From contig NC_053397.1 of assembly GCF_905171765.1 (NCBI RefSeq), positions 114,283,295 to 114,347,294 of the forward strand: DNA of 64,000 bases, given 5' to 3'. Made by a program: the position numbers and the translations under genes. This DNA is from Bufo bufo (lineage: Eukaryota > Chordata > Amphibia > Anura > Bufonidae). Below the pieces are notes generated by a model that was not told the origin of the DNA, searched no databases, and saw only the letters and a program-made list of their open reading frames with translations. This document shows positions 52,724 to 62,499 of this stretch, one piece after another (position 1 is the stretch's first letter; the number at the start of each line of letters is the position of its first letter).

Positions 52724-52852
52724 ATCATGTGAAGCTTGCCCCGTCACATGACCCCTTCCCTCCACTATTTAAACAGGCAACCTGCTGGCCACAGGTTGCC
52801 TGTGATTTTCGTCCCTTAGGCTGTGTATTATTATTATTAAGCTGACTGGAAT
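52724..52852 (+). promoter_or_regulatory. Gypsy-D LTR middle part: TATA box and R start
   Basis: TATTTAAA at 52766-52773 is followed by a hairpin (AGGCAACCTG / CAGGTTGCCT) and by GCCTGTGATT at 52798-52807, 32 bases after the TATA start. That 10-mer is complementary to the Gypsy-D primer-binding site AATCAGAGGC (58651-58660) at 9 of 10 positions. Confidence 0.65.
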
Positions 52853-53389
52853 TGTCACGGATGGTGTACAGGAAACAAGACAATACCATATAAACAATGT
52901 CTCTCTGGATCCACAACTAAGGAACAAAGGGAGACCCCTGCAATAGAGCTGCCGCTCTCCCTCACTGCTCAGCCTATGCGAACACCCCAAAGGTGGATGG
53001 CCGCATATCCACGTTCCTCGGCTATCTATTACCTGAAGACCCTACAATAGTGAAGGGACACGACCACCGGCTCCCTTCACTGACACGGAGGGAGTCAGGG
53101 TCACCTGGATCCAGAAAAGACAAAAACATAAATACATAAACAGCACTTATCTGCAGACGACTGACGACTGAGGACTGGGAACTGGGAACAGCAAGCACAC
53201 ACACTCCAGGAAGTTGTATCAGCTGCACACTACTGCATTATAGGGAGGAACTTAAAGGGTAGCGATCAGTCTGACTGCATGACAGCTGAGATAGACTAAC
53301 GAGATGAGAAACTAAACCAAAACAAAGAAATTCAAGGAGGAGGATCTGAGAAGCTCCTGTGAGCGCTTCTCAGCTGTCTGGCTGTGACA
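52853..53389 (-). repeat. Gypsy-C 3' LTR
   Basis: 537 bp. The gag-pol stop codon lies inside it at 53332-53334. The R-start 10-mer here reads TATCAGCTGC (plus, 53217-53226), one base different from the 5' LTR copy. The polypurine tract AGAGGGAGGGGTAC (minus, from 53390) directly precedes it. Confidence 0.95.
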
Positions 53390-56300
53390 GTACCCCTCCC
53401 TCTAGGAGTGGACTCCGGACACTCAGGGCCCACCTTCTCAGGATGGGACCTATGGAAAGCCCTGATGAGACGAGAGGCCTTAATGTCCGTCACTGGGACC
53501 CACATCCTCTCCTCAGGACCATAACCCTCCCAATGAACGAGGTACTGGAGGGAACCGCGGACAAGACGAGAATCCACAATCCTAGAGACCTGAAATTCAA
53601 GATTTCCATCAACCGTAATCGGAGGAGGAGGCAAAGGCGAGGGTACAATAGGTTGAACATAAGGTTTCAATAAGGACTTATGAAAAACATTATGGATCTT
53701 CCAAGTCTGAGGAAGATCAAGACGGTAGGCAACAGGATTGATGACAGACAGGATCTTGTAAGGCCCAATAAACCTAGGACCCAACTTCCAGGAGGGAACC
53801 TTCAATTTGATATTCTTGGTAGACAACCACACCAGATCACCAACATTCAGGTCCGGACCAGGCACACGTCTCTTATCCGCCACACGCTTATATCTCTCAC
53901 TCATGCTCTTTAGATTATCCTGAATCTTTTGCCAAATAGATGACAAAGACGAGGAGAATCTGTCCTTATCAGGCAAACCAGAAGAGCCCTCTCCCGAGAA
54001 AGTCCCAAACTGCGGATGGAACCCATATGCACCAAAAAATGGTGACTTATCAGAGGACTCCTGACGACGGTTATTTAAAGCAAACTCAGCAAGGGACAAA
54101 AAAGAACACCAATCCTCCTGATTCTCCGCCACAAAACAGCGCAGATATGTCTCCAGATTCTGATTGACGCGCTCTGTCTGGCCATTCGACTGCGGATGGA
54201 AAGCAGAAGAGAATGACAACCGAACCCCCAAGCGAGAACAGAAAGCCTTCCAGAATCTGGAAACAAACTGCGTGCCCCTATCAGAGACTATGTCTGAAGG
54301 AATCCCATGCAATTTGACAATGTGGTCAATAAATGCCTGCGCCAGCGTCTTAGCATTGGGCAAACCAGGGAAAGGGATAAAATGCACCATTTTGCTAAAA
54401 CGGTCCACCACCACCAGAATCACAGACTTCCTCGAGGAACGAGGCAAGTCCGTTATGAAGTCCATGGACAGATGTGTCCAAGGACGGGAAGGAATGGGCA
54501 AAGGAAGGAGAGGACCTGATGGCCGTGAATGAGGGACCTTGGCACGAGCGCAAGTCTCGCAAGCTGCCACAAAACCCTCAACCGACTTACGAAGCGCAGG
54601 CCACCAGAATCTCCGAGCGATGAGATCCAGTGTGGCTCTTGCCCCCGGGTGCCCAGCAAGGACCGTGTCGTGGTGTTCTTTAAAAATCTTGTGTCTCAAA
54701 GCGAGAGGCACAAACAACCTCCCAGGAGGACAAAGATGAGGAGCTTCTGACTGGGCTGTCTGCACCTCTGCCTCCAATTCAGGAAAAAGAGCAGAGACCA
54801 CCACACCTTCAGCCAAAATGGGACCCGGGTCTTCAAAATTCCCACCTCCTGGAAAACAACGTGACAGGGCATCTGCCTTCACATTCTTAACCCCAGGGCG
54901 GAACGTAACAACAAAATTAAACCTTGAAAAGAACAAAGACCATCTGGCCTGTCTCGGGTTCAGACGCTTGGCTGACTCCAAATAGGCCAGATTTTTATGG
55001 TCAGTAAACACGGTAATAGGGTGTCTGGCTCCCTCTAGCCAATGGCGCCATTCCTCAAAAGCCAACTTGATGGCCAACAATTCCCTATCTCCCACATCAT
55101 AATTTCTCTCTGCGGAGGAGAGTTTCTTTGAGAAAAAGGCACACGGTTGCCATTTGGCAGGAGAGGAACCCTGAGACAAGACCGCACCCACCCCTACCTC
55201 AGAAGCATCAACCTCAACTATGAAGGGTAATGAAATATCAGGTTGTACTAGGATGGGAGCGGAAGCAAAACTCTCCTTGATATTAGAAAAGGCCTTACGC
55301 GCCTCTACCGACCAGGAAGAAAAATCTACCCCCTTTCTGGTCATATCAGTGAGTGGTTTAACAACAGAGGAATAATTCAAAATAAATTTCCTGTAATAAT
55401 TGGCAAAGCCCAAAAAACGCATCAGCGCCTTCTGGTTCTCAGGAAGCTCCCACTCAAGCACAGCGCGGACCTTCTCGGGGTCCATGCGAAAACCAGAAGC
55501 GGAGACAAGAAACCCCAGAAATTGGATTTCTGGAACCGCAAACACACATTTTTCCAGTTTCGCATATAATTTATTCTCCCGCAGAATGAGCAAGACCTGA
55601 CGTAAGTGTTCCTTATGAGTCTTGAAATCAGGAGAAAAAATCAAAATGTCATCCAAATACACTAATACAAATTTTCCCATTAAATGATAAAAAAGGCTGT
55701 TGACGAAATGCTGAAAAACGGCTGGGGCATTCATCAAACCAAAAGGCATAACCAAATTCTCAAAATGGCCCTCAGGGGTATTGAAAGCCGTCTTCCATTC
55801 GTCTCCTTCTCTGACCCTAACCAGGTTGTATGCCCCTCTTAGGTCTAATTTGGAAAAGACTTTAGCCCCAACAACCTGGTTAAACAGGTCCGGGATCAGA
55901 GGAAGCGGATAAGGATCACGAATAGTGATACTGTTCAGCTCCCTGAAATCCAGACAAGGTCTTAAAGAACCATCTTTTTTCTTAACAAAGAAAAAACCAG
56001 CGGCAACAGGTGACTTCGAGGGTCGTATGTGTCCTTTTCTCAAACTCTCAGAGATATAAGCCCGCATAGCGACCCTCTCAGGTTGGGAGAGATTGTATAA
56101 ACGAGATTTAGGCAGCTTGGCGCCTGGGATGAGATTAATAGGGCAATCATACTCCCTGTGCGGAGGCAAACCCTGAACTCCACTCTCAGAGAAGACATCC
56201 AAAAATTCAGAGAGGAAAGGTGGTACAGTCTTAGTAGAAACCTCAGAAACAGATGTTATGAGGCAATTCTCTCTGCAAAAGTCACTCCAACCATTTATTT

Positions 56301-57606
56301 GCCTCGCTTGCCAATCAATGGTGGGGTTATGTTTAGTGAGCCAGGGTAGCCCCAACACTAGAGGAGTAGGCAAACCGCTAAGGACGAAACATGACACATC
56401 CTCAACATGAGCATCACTCACAATTAAACGGATATTGTGAACTATGCCCTTTAATGATTTCTGAGAAAGTGGAGCTGAATCAATAGCAAAAACAGGAATA
56501 TCCCTTCCCAAAGTGCATACCTGGAAACCATGAGTTATTGCAAATTGATTATCAATGAGGTTGACAGCTGCTCCACTATCCACAAAAATCTCACAAAAAA
56601 TGCTCTTGTTCTCTAGCGCCACCCTAGCAGGCAGGACAAAACGGGAACTACAAGCAAACGGAAAACCTTCAATTTCCACCTCAACCCTGCCAATAGTAAC
56701 AGACGGAACATTTTTAAAAGATTTTTTCCTTTTTGTTTCTTTATTACTCCCCGAAGACTGCCTGTATCTCCTAGAGGGACAAACATTTGCCAAATGATTT
56801 ATACCTCCACAACAAAAACAAACCCTCCCATGCGGGCTGAATCTTCTATTGTCAGAGGCAATCAACCCCAGCTGCATGGGCTCCTGCTCAGAAGGGGCTG
56901 ACAGCGACTGAGACTCCTGCGCACAGAATGAGACCGCTGCACTGTTCCGAGACTGAGTAGGACAGGAAGGAGAGATCTCTCGTCTCTCTCTAAGACGCCT
57001 GTCAATACGAACGGCCTGAGACATAGCAGAGTCCAAGGAGATAGGCCTCTCATGAAAGGAAAATGCATCTTTCAATCCCTCTGAAAGACCATGGCAAAAT
57101 TGACTTCGGAGTGCAGCATCATTCCAACCAGTATCAGCTGCCCATCTCCGAAATTCGGAGCAGTATATCTCTGCGGATTGTTTACCCTGGCATAACAGAC
57201 GTAGTCTAGACTCAGCCAGAGCAATACGATCCGGATCATCATATATCTGACCGAGGGCTAAAAATAATTCATCCACTGAGCGGAGGGGCCGTGCCCCCTC
57301 CGGTAGCGAAAAGGCCCAAGACTGAGCGTTACCCCTGAGCAGCGATACAATGATCCCCACCCTCCGTTCTTCATCACCAGAAGAATGGGGAAGAAGGCGA
57401 AAATGGAGTTTGCAAGCCTCTTTAAAACGCACAAAATTCTCACTACCCCCAGAGAACGTATCCGGGAGCGAGACCTTGGGCTCAGCACAAACTCCATGAA
57501 CGCAAGCTGAATCGGTCACTTGAAACTGAGAAAAAATTCTACGGAGATCAGCTACCTCTAATGAAAGACCCTGGAGGCGTTCAGCCAAAAGTGAAACCGG
57601 ATCCAT
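53332..57606 (-). CDS. Gypsy-C Gag-Pol polyprotein with chromodomain
   Basis: 1424 residues from ATG 57606; an in-phase open extension to 57771 lies in the LTR upstream of this start and is not needed. Domains: Gag (about 1-255), CCHC knuckle CFCCGGINHLANVC (near 262), protease EIFVDSGAAVN (near 339), RT (about 460-740, catalytic LVYLDDILIFS near 649), RNase H (VEVDASEVGVG near 797), integrase HHCC domain (about 970-1025), integrase core with SMDFITD, SDRGTQF and GQTERV (near 1049, 1112, 1145), and a C-terminal chromodomain (YLVHWEGYGPEERMWVP, about 1332-1389). All catalytic residues are present. Gag and Pol are fused in one frame. The last 19 codons lie in the 3' LTR. Confidence 0.96.
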   Translation of the reverse strand: MDPVSLLAERLQGLSLEVADLRRIFSQFQVTDSACVHGVCAEPKVSLPDTFSGGSENFVRFKEACKLHFRLLPHSSGDEERRVGIIVSLLRGNAQSWAFSLPEGARPLRSVDELFLALGQIYDDPDRIALAESRLRLLCQGKQSAEIYCSEFRRWAADTGWNDAALRSQFCHGLSEGLKDAFSFHERPISLDSAMSQAVRIDRRLRERREISPSCPTQSRNSAAVSFCAQESQSLSAPSEQEPMQLGLIASDNRRFSPHGRVCFCCGGINHLANVCPSRRYRQSSGSNKETKRKKSFKNVPSVTIGRVEVEIEGFPFACSSRFVLPARVALENKSIFCEIFVDSGAAVNLIDNQFAITHGFQVCTLGRDIPVFAIDSAPLSQKSLKGIVHNIRLIVSDAHVEDVSCFVLSGLPTPLVLGLPWLTKHNPTIDWQARQINGWSDFCRENCLITSVSEVSTKTVPPFLSEFLDVFSESGVQGLPPHREYDCPINLIPGAKLPKSRLYNLSQPERVAMRAYISESLRKGHIRPSKSPVAAGFFFVKKKDGSLRPCLDFRELNSITIRDPYPLPLIPDLFNQVVGAKVFSKLDLRGAYNLVRVREGDEWKTAFNTPEGHFENLVMPFGLMNAPAVFQHFVNSLFYHLMGKFVLVYLDDILIFSPDFKTHKEHLRQVLLILRENKLYAKLEKCVFAVPEIQFLGFLVSASGFRMDPEKVRAVLEWELPENQKALMRFLGFANYYRKFILNYSSVVKPLTDMTRKGVDFSSWSVEARKAFSNIKESFASAPILVQPDISLPFIVEVDASEVGVGAVLSQGSSPAKWQPCAFFSKKLSSAERNYDVGDRELLAIKLAFEEWRHWLEGARHPITVFTDHKNLAYLESAKRLNPRQARWSLFFSRFNFVVTFRPGVKNVKADALSRCFPGGGNFEDPGPILAEGVVVSALFPELEAEVQTAQSEAPHLCPPGRLFVPLALRHKIFKEHHDTVLAGHPGARATLDLIARRFWWPALRKSVEGFVAACETCARAKVPHSRPSGPLLPLPIPSRPWTHLSMDFITDLPRSSRKSVILVVVDRFSKMVHFIPFPGLPNAKTLAQAFIDHIVKLHGIPSDIVSDRGTQFVSRFWKAFCSRLGVRLSFSSAFHPQSNGQTERVNQNLETYLRCFVAENQEDWCSFLSLAEFALNNRRQESSDKSPFFGAYGFHPQFGTFSGEGSSGLPDKDRFSSSLSSIWQKIQDNLKSMSERYKRVADKRRVPGPDLNVGDLVWLSTKNIKLKVPSWKLGPRFIGPYKILSVINPVAYRLDLPQTWKIHNVFHKSLLKPYVQPIVPSPLPPPPITVDGNLEFQVSRIVDSRLVRGSLQYLVHWEGYGPEERMWVPVTDIKASRLIRAFHRSHPEKVGPECPESTPRGRGTVTARQLRSAHRSFSDPPP

Positions 57607-57622
57607 GCTTGAGACGGTTTTG

Positions 57623-57632
57623 GCGGCTGATA
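57623..57632 (-). promoter_or_regulatory. Gypsy-C self-priming primer-binding site
   Basis: TATCAGCCGC on the minus strand, one base inside the 5' LTR. Exactly complementary to GCGGCTGATA in the 5' LTR (minus, 58007-57998), about 29 bases after CCCTTTAAGT (58040-58031). Confidence 0.75.
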
Positions 57633-57633
57633 A

Positions 57634-58170
57634 TGTCACGGATGGTGTACAGGAAACAAGACAATACCATATAAACAATGTCTCTCTGGATCCACAACTA
57701 AGGAACAAAGGGAGACCCCTGCAATAGAGCTGCCGCTCTCCCTCACTGCTCAGCCTATGCGAACACCCCAAAGGTGGATGGCCGCATATCCACGTTCCTC
57801 GGCTATCTATTACCTGAAGACCCTACAATAGTGAAGGGACACGACCACTGGCTCCCTACACTGACACGGAGGGAGTCAGGGTCACCTGGATCCAGAAAAG
57901 ACAAAAACATAAATACATAAACAGCACTTATCTGCAGACGACTGACGACTGAGGACTGGGAACTGGGAACAGCAAGCACACACACTCCAGGAAGTTGTAT
58001 CAGCCGCACACTACTGCATTATGGGGAGGAACTTAAAGGGTAGCGATCAGTCTGACTGCATGACAGCTGAGATAGACTAACGAGATGAGAAACTAAACCA
58101 AAACAAAGAAATTCAAGGAGGAGGATCTGAGAAGCTCCTGTGAGCGCTTCTCAGCTGTCTGGCTGTGACA
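57634..58170 (-). repeat. Gypsy-C 5' LTR
   Basis: 537 bp. On the minus strand CCCTTTAAGT stands where Gypsy-A and Gypsy-B have a CTTTATAT box, followed by the R-start 10-mer at 58007. Confidence 0.95.
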
Positions 58171-58649
58171 GGAATTGACCCTTGATCTGCTTCCTGACAC
58201 CTCTTCTGCCTGCCCCCTGAACCTTGACGCTACCTCTCGGATTTTGACCTCGGCTTGCTTTCGGATTTTGTCTTTGCCTCTTCCCTGGTACTGACGTGAC
58301 CTCCCGGATTTTGACTTTGGCTCGCTCTCGGATTTGTCTCTGTCTCCTCCCTTGTACTGACGTGACCTCCTGGACTGACCTTCGCTAGTTGACCCGCCTC
58401 GCCCTTCCGTTTTTGGTGGTACCTTGCTTGTTCTACCTCTCTGTCCGCTCGAGGGCTACTTCTCATTTGCTGTCCGCATCCCTGCTGTCTCTATCTCTCT
58501 GCTTGCACTTACTCAGGTCAGGGACTGTCGCCCAGTTGCACCCGTCACCTAGGGCGGGTGGTGCAAGTAGGCAGGGACAGGGGACCGGGTGGCAGCTCAG
58601 GGGGTGCACCTCCTCCCTATCTTGATACCTGTGATGCTACCCCGTGACA
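58171..58649 (+). repeat. Gypsy-D LTR, last part
   Basis: It continues the LTR after the Gypsy-C insertion and ends CCCCGTGACA at 58649. It contains short repeats of ACGTGACCTCC and GGATTTTG. The primer-binding site AATCAGAGGC follows at 58651-58660. Confidence 0.88.
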
Positions 58650-58672
58650 GAATCAGAGGCCCATAATTTATC

Positions 58673-60068
58673 ATGGACCCTCTACAGAGCCTCATCGAAC
58701 ATGTGCAGGTTCTTGCTCAAATAGTACAGGAACTTGGGGAGAGACTAGAGGTTCAGGAGACCGTCCTAACTTCCCCCATTCTCCCGCCACTGTTCAGGTG
58801 AAACCACACATTAAATTACCTGATCGGTTTTCGGGGGACCGCCAAAGTATTTTAGCTTTCAAGGAAAGCTGTAAACTTTATTTTCGACTACGCCCTCACT
58901 CCTCCGGTCCTGATCCACAGAGGGTTGGTATTATCATCTCCCTGCTTCAAGGGGACCCCCAGGAATGGGCCTTATTTTTGCCACCGGATTCCCCTTGTCT
59001 TAATTCTGTGGACCTCTTTTTACAGGCGTTAGGGGTTCCTTATGATGAACCTGACCAAGCCTCTGTGGCAGAATCAAATCTTAAGGCCCTAAGGGGAATC
59101 GTTCCGTGGAGGATTATTGTACGCAGTTCCGCAAGTGGTGCGTTCCCTCGGGCTGGAACGAACCAGCGCTCAAATGTCAATTTAGGGCAGGCTTGACTGA
59201 GAAGTTAAAAGACATGTTGGTTTGTTATCCCTGTCCTGACTCTTTAGAGGAGACCATTACGCTAGCCATCAGACTAGATAGACAGACCAGAGAGAGACAG
59301 CGGGAGCATTTGTTTTCTCCTCATACTCTTCTTCAACCTGAGGTTTCCCCCATTGAACTCAAGATGGAGGCCCACTCGGACGAGCCCATGCAACTCGGGA
59401 TGACGCGAAGTGAGCTACGCTGTCGTCGGGGCTCTTGTTTTTACTGTGGGGATCCCGACCACTGTATCAGTCAGTGTCCTAAAGCTCCGCCTTCTGGAAA
59501 GTCATCCAAGTCTGAAGGATCCAAGGACAAGGTAATCCCGGAGGTGGTAAGAAGTAAATTATTGCTGCCGTTTTCTATTGCCTTTGGGGTCTTAAAGGGG
59601 TTACGAAATGCCTTTGTGGATTCAGGGTCAGCTTTTAGTTTTATCGAATGCAAATTTGTTGAACAGATGGGAATTCCTATACTAGAATTGTCCACCCCGA
59701 TCCAGGTAGTCACCATCGATTCTACCCCCCTGCTAGGGGGCACGGTAAAACTCCGTACTCCGGAGGTAACCCTGTCTGTAGGGATCTGCCACTCAGAGAA
59801 ATGTTCTTTCTTTGTTTTACAGAATCTTCACAATCCGGTCATTAACTGGAGTTCGGGCGAGTTAGAGAGATGGGGGCCTAACTGGAGTTCTTGCTTAACT
59901 TGCTTATTCCTTATTTTATTGCTGATTATTCAGATGTTTTTTCCACCACTGAGACAGATACTCTACCTCTCCATAGGTCTTATGACTGTGTTATTGACTT
60001 GGTACCTGAGTCCAAATTTCCTAAGGGACGGATTTATAATCTTTCCGGTCCTGAGCGCAGAGCCATGA
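58673..60068 (+). pseudogene. Gypsy-D Gag and protease
   Basis: ATG at 58673 in the usual position after the LTR; stop at 58798-58800 and a shift. 58798-59196 holds Gag (FSGDRQSILAFKESCKLYFR, PHSSGPDPQRVGIIISLLQG). 59106-60068 holds FRKWCVPSGWNEPALKCQFR, the knuckle CFYCGDPDHCISQC and a protease with AFVDSGSAFSFIE (DSG intact). At least two frameshifts. Homologous to, but clearly diverged from, Gypsy-A, B and C Gag. Confidence 0.82.
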
Positions 60069-60890
60069 AAGACTAGATCCAGGAGAGTCTCAAGAAGGGA
60101 CATATTAGGCCCTCCACCTCTCCCCTGGGAGCAGGATTCTTTTTCGTTAATAAGAAGGAAGGTGGTCTCAGGCCCTGCATTGACTATAGAAATTTTTATA
60201 AAATCACTATTAGGAATCAGTATTCCATCCCGTTGATTCCTGATTTGTTTAACCAGATTTTGGGTGCTTCGTGGTTTTCTAAATTTGATTTGAGAGGAGC
60301 TTATAACCCAGTTCGTATTAAGGAGGGAGATGAGTGGAAAACTGCTTTTAATACTCCAGAGGGACACTTAAAGTATCTTGTTATGCCATTCGGTCTTTGC
60401 AATGCCCCAGCTGTGTTTCAGAATTTCATGAATGACATTTTTAGAGAACTTATCGGCAAAGTTATGATTGTTTATCTCAATGATATTCTTGTCTTTTCAC
60501 CTGACTGGGATTCTCATGTGTCTCACAATCAGATTGGTTCTTAAAATCCTCAGGGAGAATCATCTGTCTGTTAAATTAGAATCTTGGCTATATTCTTACT
60601 CCTCATTCATTTAAAATGGATCCCAGTAAGGTTCAGGCTATCCAAGACTGGGTAAGACCATCCTCCTTAAAGGCACTCCAACGCTTTTTAGGATTCGCCA
60701 ATTTTTACCGTAAATTCATAAAGAATTTTTCTATTATTGCCAAGCCCCTTACAGATTTAACTAAAAAAGGTTCTGATCTGGTTAACTGGTCGTTGGAGGC
60801 CTGTCGGGCCTTTGATACCCTAAAAAATTGTTTTCAAATGGCTCCAGTCTTGGTTCAGCCCGATACAGAGGAATATATATTTTTATATAT
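60069..60890 (+). pseudogene. Gypsy-D reverse transcriptase, truncated
   Basis: Upstream phase at 59891-60076 gives YDCVIDLVPESKFPKGRIYN and a stop at 60074. Then [39 protein letters not shown] and [18 protein letters not shown]. The catalytic box reads [10 protein letters not shown], with Asn for the first Asp of YLDD. A gap and frame change at about 60540 precede LQRFLGFANFYRKFIKNFS. Pol ends near 60880 where AT repeats and the Tc1 miniature begin; RNase H and integrase are missing. Not functional. Confidence 0.85.
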
Positions 60891-60895
60891 ATATA

Positions 60896-61831
60896 CAGTA
60901 GAGACCAAAAGTTTGGACACACCTTCTCATTCAAAGAGTTTTCTTTATTTTCATGACTATGAAGGCATCAAAACTATGAATTAACACATGTGGAATTATA
61001 TACATAACAAACAAGTGTGAAACAACTGAAAATATGTCATATTCTAGGTTCTTCAAAGTAGCCACCTTTTGCTTTGATTACTGCTTTGCACACTCTTGGC
61101 ATTCTCTTGATGAGCTTCAAGAGGTAGTCCCCTAAAATGGTCTTCCAACAGTCTTGAAGGAGTTCCCAGAGATGCTTAGCACTTGTTGGCCCTTTTGCCT
61201 TTACTCTGCGGTCCAGCTCACCCCAAACCATCTCGATTAGGTTCAGGTCCGGTGACTGTGGAGGCCAGGTCATCTGGCGCAGCACCCCATCACTCTCCTT
61301 CATGGTCAAATAGCCCTTACTTTCAAAGTTTTCCCAATTTTTCGGCTGACTGACTGACCTTCATTTCTTAAAGTAATGATGGCCACTCGTTTTTCTTTAC
61401 TTAGCTGCTTTTTTCTTGCCATAATACCAATTCTAACAGTCTATTCAGTAGGACTATCAGCTGTGTATCCACCTGACTTCTCCTCAACGCAACTGATGAT
61501 CTGAACCCCATTTATAAGGCAAGAAATCCCACTTATTAAACCTGACAGGGCACACCTGTGAAGTGAAAACCATTTCAGGGGACTTCCTCTTGAAGCTCAT
61601 CAAGAGAATGCCAAGAGTGTGCAAAGCAGTAATCAAAGCAAAAGGTGGCTACTTTGAAGAACCTAGAATATGACATATTTTCAGTTGTTTCACACTTGTT
61701 TGTTATGTATATAATTCCACATGTGTTAATTCATAGTTTTGATGCCTTCAGTGTGAATCTACAATTTTCATAGTCATGAAAATAAAGAAAACTCTTTGAA
61801 TAAGAAGGTGTGTCCAAACTTTTGGTCTGTA

Positions 61832-61834
<3 letters not shown>
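60896..61834 (-). mobile_element. Tc1-like miniature with long inverted arms
   Basis: Ends CAGTAGAGACCAAAAG and CTTTTGGTCTGTACTG with flanking TA (60894-60895, 61835-61836) inside AT repeats. Arms 60896-61140 and about 61569-61834 are inverted copies that include the same transposase 3' coding end, so the arms are longer than the natural terminal repeats. Only the C-terminal third of the transposase remains. Confidence 0.88.
61037..61309 (-). pseudogene. Tc1-like transposase C-terminal fragment
   Basis: It encodes WPPQSPDLNLIEMVWGELDR (block with the last catalytic Glu), LWELLQDCWKTI and the usual C-terminal RMPRVCKAVIKAKGGYFEE. The two catalytic Asp are absent, so it is not functional. Distinct Tc1 family from the intact copy at 38178. 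Confidence 0.88.

Positions 61835-61866
<32 letters not shown>
61835..61866. repeat. AT dinucleotide repeat
   Basis: A TATA... run following the Tc1 miniature; a shorter run precedes it at 60873-60895. Confidence 0.85.
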
Positions 61867-61867
<1 letters not shown>

Positions 61868-61870
<3 letters not shown>

Positions 61871-62240
61871 CGAAAAAGTGGGACTGCACTCCTGAATTGT
61901 AGTGAAATAAAAAAGACTTTTATTCACCCATTGTGTGGCAAACTTGCGACGTTTCGGCTCACAAGAGCCTTCCTCAAGCATAGAGACAGTGAAAATGAAA
62001 GCATATAAAGACATATCCTGAGTGACCAACCAATCACAGTGTAATTACAATCATGATTAAATTGAATACATCTGATACATGTGCTAAAAGTAAACAAAGT
62101 GCATGTGCATAAAGTGACATGTGCCATGAGATCCACAATACACGAACTATATCCTTGCATGTAGATCAAGTAACCGTAATGTATAAAGGACATCAAATAC
62201 ATATAAATAACATTTTTAGTAAGATTATAATAAAAAGTGA
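61868..62240 (-). mobile_element. Penelope-like 3' tail
   Basis: On the minus strand it carries the hammerhead-like motif at 61978-61946 followed by GGGTGAATAAAAGTC and a T-rich end, a tail arrangement I associate with Penelope-like elements. No coding sequence. It may be the tail of the element whose endonuclease is at 63394, or a separate copy. 62241-62499 shows nothing recognisable. Confidence 0.45.
61946..61978 (-). ncRNA. Hammerhead-like motif, degenerate
   Basis: Minus strand: TTGAGGA (6 of 7 with CTGANGA), an extra A, stem GGCTC-TTGT-GAGCC, GAAA, CGTC. The 5-bp stem is perfect. Confidence 0.35.
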
Positions 62241-62499
62241 CTTAGTGTAACGGATGAGGATCATAGAAATCACACCTCTAAAAGTCATGATGCCCGCAGA
62301 GACCATCGCGCTCCATTGAGCGTCTCCAACAGTTCATTGCGCATATCCAGAAAAGCGTCATCGTGTGTGTCATAGTGCTTCAATGTGACGCATGCGTTCT
62401 TCACAGTAGTATTGAAACCGCCATTTTACTTGAAGGCAAGCTGCCCTACGGTTCCATTAGTGTTTGTTACAAATATATTGATTGTGCAAAATGCCTCCT

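Larger units (their letters stand above)
52853..58170 (-). mobile_element. Gypsy-C, intact chromovirus LTR retrotransposon
   Basis: LTRs 52853-53389 and 57634-58170, 537 bp each, TGTCAC to GTGACA, with about four differences by eye. Target duplication GGAAT at 52848-52852 and 58171-58175. One uninterrupted gag-pol frame on the minus strand. Inserted in the Gypsy-D LTR; the same target is seen empty at 48530 in the duplicated piece. Confidence 0.96.
47871..60890 (+). mobile_element. Gypsy-D, older LTR retrotransposon split by Gypsy-B and Gypsy-C
   Basis: Its 5' LTR starts TGTCACGG at 47871, is interrupted after 47890 by Gypsy-B, resumes at 52724 (after the ATCAT duplication), is interrupted after 52852 by Gypsy-C, resumes at 58171 and ends GTGACA at 58649. 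Without inserts the LTR is about 620 bp. gag and part of pol follow on the plus strand to about 60890, where a Tc1 miniature and AT repeats begin. No 3' LTR is present. Many frame breaks and a changed catalytic box make it the oldest Gypsy here. Confidence 0.88.

Noticed and set aside
53332..57771. Upstream start at 57771 giving a 1479-residue Gypsy-C protein
   Set aside because: The extra residues lie in the 5' LTR and primer-site region. ATG at 57606 matches the start position of Gypsy-A (18666) and Gypsy-B (52181).
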